A program made the translations under genes and the position numbers. Of a stretch of DNA of 64,000 nt, positions 59,821-64,000 are shown one piece after another. This stretch comes from Toxotes chatareus. Lineage: Eukaryota > Chordata > Actinopteri > Toxotidae. Numbering within the stretch: position 1 is the first letter of the stretch; every line of letters begins with the position of its first letter. Location: NCBI GenBank assembly GCA_016801885.1, contig CM028893.1, positions 8,941,950-9,005,949 on the forward strand. Reading direction: 5' to 3'. The notes under the pieces were generated by a model that saw only the letters and a program-made list of their open reading frames with translations, did not search any database and had not been told where the DNA came from.

Positions 59821-62800
59821 GACAACAGAAGCACTATAAGGAATATATTTCAAAGGGGACGGCCTGGCCTGTTTGGGATGATCGGGAGGGGTGCGTGCTC
59901 ACTGGGTCACTGACTACACTTGCACAGTACCCCTGCCTCTCTTTTATTCAGTAGAGATCAGAGCTAGGCATTAAATCAGGAGTAGGTGTGAAGGGAGGAG
60001 AAGGAGCAAAGAAACGGGGAGGAGAGGCCGACAATATAGTGACTTATCATTACTCCCCTCTCTTTACTCCTGCTCACCTTTCTCTGTGTTTCTCCTGTCT
60101 TGCTGTAGTGTGTCGTAGTTCTAGAGCTTGATTAATCTTCCTCTCTGACTCATTATATTATCTATAATATAAGAATAAGAACTGCTAACAGGGTGTGTGT
60201 TGTGTGAAAAAAATTAGTTCAGTCTGCTTCCCTTTATAGTCTCCGCATAACGAGGATAAACGCTCTTCAGGGAAGGCTTGTGTGGGCAACGATAAGGGAT
60301 GAGACAGACGAGTCCTTACTCAACACAGTTGGAGGTGGAGCATTAAGCAACTCAAACCTTTGCGTGCGTTTGTTTGTGAGAATGAGAATGCAGATGTATC
60401 CTGTTGTTAAACTGTCCATGAAAGTTATATATGAGCATGTACATGCACATGTACAGTATGTAGGGATTTGTGCATGCAGAGGTGGGCTTAAGCAGGTATT
60501 ACTGCGTGTGTGTGTGTGTGTGTGTTCTGTGTGCGTGTGCGTTTGTGAGTGATGTGAGTATGTGCATGAATGGCTAGATCATTCCGTGTCAGACGCACAC
60601 AGCATTCCTACTCTAGTTGGAATAGCTACTGTAGGTCAATGTGTAGAAGTGCATTTAGAAGTGATTCCTCATATCCAAATCATTAAGAAGTCAATTCTAT
60701 GGCTGAACGCGAGTCTATGACAATGACAGATCATCTGAGCTTCTAATGTCTCAACTAACCATGTGACTTTGTGGCCAGGTGACACTGTAGGATCTGTATA
60801 GCATTCACCATAGTTTATACCTTATGTGCACAAAATAGAAAAGTAGTGGTCACTTCAAGGGGACACTTGTAGCTGCTTTGGATATGTAGCTGGCCACTGG
60901 GTAAGAATTGAAGGCTGGTAGACCATTGCACTTCTGTTTTTTCATCTCATTTCCTTCACATAAAAAAAAAAAGGAAAAGAATAAAAACCAGTCAGCCTTC
61001 AGCTTGCGTAGCTTTTACCTCTTTGATTGGAAGAGGAAAAGGCTCCATTTCCTAAGCCAGGAAGAAGAAAGCGATAGCAAGGAAGGAAAAAGATGAATGG
61101 ATTCAGGGTATTGAGGTTTTTTTTTCTGGATAGGAAAAGAAATATATGGGCACAAAACTGTTGGACTCTGAGTCAGAAGGCCCCACAGAAATGATTCAGG
61201 GGACAAAAAAAAAAACCTGTTCCCGCCCCCCAACTGATGGGAGATTGGAAATAGCCTAAACTGTTTCCCCTCCTGCCCTGTGTCATTTACTAGGTGGTAG
61301 GAAAAGGCTGAGCTTAGCAGCCAAAGTGGTGGCCGAAACTCCCCAGATGCCCTCCTGGGGGCCTTTTTGTTATGTGTAATGTTATCTCTATATGTTTGTT
61401 TTGTTAAAACTATGTTGTTGTTTATGTTGTTTAGCCCTCTTACCAGATGGAAGTGGCTTCAGTGAAAAGGGGGAGTAAACTTAAAAATATGAATGTAAAT
61501 TTAGTCATGAGGTTAATGAAGTACAGCTGCATTAATGGTAGAGTTGGTTTCAGTTCCTTTTTGTTTCTGTTTTGACACAAGTAACCTGTTAAAGAACCGT
61601 ATAACGTCTGGTATGCATATATACAGTAGTCCTAGGAACATGTCAGTAAACTTGGGTTCTGTATCCACAAAGCATGAGCAACACTTGCTTCCTAACCGTT
61701 TATATCCTCAGCAAATCTGGCATTGTGAGCACAGCTTTTGTTTCCGTTTCCTTTTATATTTTCTGGCCTTTTAATCTTCCATATCTCTGTTAATATTTTT
61801 TTTTTTGTTTTTTTTTTTTTAATCAATTAATCATAGACCGTAGTTTGGAGAAGTTCCACAAAACTAGCTGCCACATTTACGTCACTATTTAGGAGCTGTT
61901 TAATTCTCCCTCTTCCCTCAAGCATACACTTGCACACTGCACCTCTGAATGAAGAACATATTGTATGTTTCAGTGTGTGTGTGTGTATGTGTGTATGTGT
62001 GTGTTTGATGGTACTGGGGCGCCTTTTGGATCAGGCAGGAGTGTTAAAACACAGCGTGACCAACTGAAGGGGCTCACGAGCATCCCCTTGGGTGTGGTTA
62101 CAAGCCTTTTTGAGTGCGTGCGAACGTGTTTTTTTGCGTACAAGAGTGAGCGACTGCGTGAATAAGAAAACCAAAATAAATCTGCCTAAGCAGCATATCC
62201 CTTGGCAGTATATGGGCCACCTTTTTTTTTTTTTCTTTTCTGTTGTTTGACACTTTTCTGTGGGTTAGTTTCAGTGTAAAAAAGCCTTGCTGTCTCCAAC
62301 ACACTATCTCAAGCCATTCCCGTAGGTGGACATATTTGTGTTTTTGGACCATTTCTTATGCCATAGTTTGCCATCACGGTTATCATACAGACCAAAAGCA
62401 TGCAAATCGACGTATTGTAGTGACTGGACTGGAATCTGGTGGTAATATACAACTATTTACTGTATGTTTTAGTTTAAATGAATGTGCCTCTGCTTTGATA
62501 TTTAAATAATTATCTAGAGTAAGATGTGGATCTGCCAGATTTCAACTGTTAAGGTGCCTTGTTATGGCATAAGAAATTTGAATAGCAAATGAACGTTTTC
62601 TTGAGAAATGACAGTATGATTTGGAGATAGATGTCATGGCTTTGTTTGCTATGAAGCTGTTCATAGACGTAGGGGTGTGGCTAAACTGTTTTGGTATCGT
62701 GTACATGTCTAGGGTAATACTGTGCCATATAGAGCCCACAAGATATGTTAATGTTATTTTTAAAAGATGTTTTAATGTTGCCTGATGACTTTGTCTTTAG

Positions 62801-62950
62801 ATTTGATACAAAGGCTTGTAGCCACAGCTCTCCCAAAGTCTGTAGTCTCCTTTTCCAACATTCTTCTTGTTCTCTCTCTCTCCTCTCGTTTCCGTCTCCC
62901 TTTCTTTCTCTTTGCTGCAATCAAACAAAATAAAGTATTAACCTGATGAC
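59821..62950 (+). other. zbtb4: 3' UTR of zbtb4
   Basis: About 3.1 kb from the stop codon to the first good poly(A) signal, with no competing gene. It contains GT repeats (60500-60540, 61972-62004), oligo-T runs (61797-61822, 62223-62235) and oligo-A runs. Long 3' UTRs are usual for this family. Confidence 0.6.
62929..62934 (+). terminator. zbtb4: Poly(A) signal of zbtb4
   Basis: AATAAA in the context caaaataaagtatta, 3.1 kb after the stop codon. Confidence 0.55.
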
Positions 62951-63416
62951 CCAATGAAATCAGCTCTAGTCTGGTCTCATGTTCTTTTTTTAAAGAAAAA
63001 AATATGTCTCTTTTAATCTTTACAAGTTGATTCAGAGTTCTTAATATGAACCATGTGCTCGAAGTTGGCGGATTCCTGGTTTCACGTTGTTTGAATTGTG
63101 TGTGTGAAATGTGCTTTTAACATTTTGTGATTATGACAAAACCAGAACAAATAGTGGAGACCCTTTGCACTTCTTTTAAGCACATAGTCATTTGTTTGGT
63201 ATGGATGTAATTTATCACTGCGCATTCAGAGTTAAGTTAATATCTTTTCTATTTCTACTGGTGCATGTATTTTTTTTTTTAAATATCTTTGGTTATACAT
63301 TCCATGGCATTTTCTTTGATGGAATATTGACAACAACACACATTTATGTTTTCTCTAAGTTTTTAAATATAAACTTATGTCCTGTGAGTACGTTGCAGAC
63401 ATGTAAACCGGGCTGA

Positions 63417-63481
63417 TTACAGCTTCCTCTTGGCGGAGCCAGGAGCTGATTTGTTCTCGTCCTCGAATGAGAACTTTCCCA
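63417..63481 (-). CDS. Possible terminal coding exon of the next gene
   Basis: On the minus strand, after a plausible acceptor (tgtcactag), a short frame reads GKFSFEDENKSAPGSAKRKL and stops at TAA (63417-63419). The hydrophilic, lysine-rich end looks like a protein C-terminus, but no family is recognised. No upstream partner exon was found in the 0.5 kb left in the window, and no nearby minus-strand poly(A) signal is obvious. A different frame over the same region is also open for about 60 codons. Confidence 0.22.
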
Positions 63482-63489
63482 CTAGTGAC

Positions 63490-64000
63490 ACTCAGTGGTT
63501 TTATGGGGAAACAGTCCTCTCGTTGTTCTCCCAAATACATGTCAGAGATGAATTTCTTCTGAAAACACAGAGTATGAATGATGTTTAATACTTTTTTTTT
63601 CAGAACATTAACTTTGAAATGTCAAGAGTGAAAAGGAGTGCATTCATGGAGTTAGATGGACTTTTCTTTGTAAAACATACACAGATATTTCTAATATTAA
63701 CAATGGCTCTGTTCTATTGAAGTTTCCTAGTAAACAATGACAATGTGCCAGCGTTGTATACCAGGACATTGAAACTGAAGCAGCTAAATGGAATTCAGCC
63801 ATCATTCATTTTATCATTTGCACATGTGCATTTCCTACTGTGTCAAAATAAAAGCCCTATAAATATGCTCTGACTGTTAATAGCACACAAGAAGAAATGT
63901 GTGATTTGACCTTTCAGATCGACTTCAAACTCAACAACAGAATAACAGATAATTGTTTATTTACAGTTTTTTTTCTGTGTGTGTGTTTGTGTTTCACTTT
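63490..64000. other. AT-rich flank at the right edge
   Basis: Apart from the poly(A)-like AATAAA at 63847, nothing is recognisable in either strand. Confidence 0.35.
63847..63852 (+). terminator. Alternative distal poly(A) signal
   Basis: AATAAA in tgtcaaaataaaagcc. It could serve a longer zbtb4 transcript; usage is unknown. Confidence 0.25.

Overview
This window is vertebrate nuclear DNA, almost certainly from a ray-finned (teleost, probably percomorph) fish. Genes have many short exons with GT-AG introns. The two best-identified genes, the largest RNA polymerase II subunit (polr2a) and zbtb4, sit head to head as they do in human. Degenerate copies of a short non-autonomous DNA element common in spiny-rayed fish are scattered between genes. 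All coordinates and exon joins below were worked out by eye from splice signals, reading phase and remembered family proteins; no alignment was run.

Layout, left to right: (1) 7-784 (+), last exons, or all, of a small unrecognised gene. (2) 1799-4012 (+), six-exon type II membrane C-type lectin-like receptor of 224 residues that lacks the usual sugar/calcium motifs. (3) 4648-8709 (-), nine-exon gene for a 437-residue PRY/SPRY (B30.2) protein whose middle part is built from phase-0 exons carrying a repeated Trp-centred motif. (4) 11427-16154 (-), capg (gelsolin-family actin capping protein, 344 residues), with a probable 5' exon at 20408. (5) 25564-35703 (-), polr2a in 29 coding exons with its complete heptad-repeat tail. 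The exon lengths add up to 1966 codons plus stop only if one missing base near 25696-25699 is supplied. (6) 35704-36420, CpG-bearing, CCAAT-rich divergent promoter. (7) 36400-62935 (+), zbtb4: candidate 5' non-coding exons, about 16 kb of intronic sequence rich in microsatellites, one 5.5-kb coding exon (1829 residues, eight zinc fingers, no recognisable BTB domain) and a 3.1-kb 3' UTR. (8) 63417-63481 (-), possible terminal exon of the next gene.

The genes do not form a pathway. polr2a and zbtb4 share a promoter region and are both nuclear transcription proteins. The lectin and SPRY genes look like lineage-variable immune or accessory genes inserted beside conserved housekeeping genes. The most useful observations are the polr2a tail frame break, the BTB-less zbtb4 N-terminus, the exon-repeat structure of the SPRY gene with two tandem (NAGNAG) acceptors, and several unassigned spliced small reading frames.
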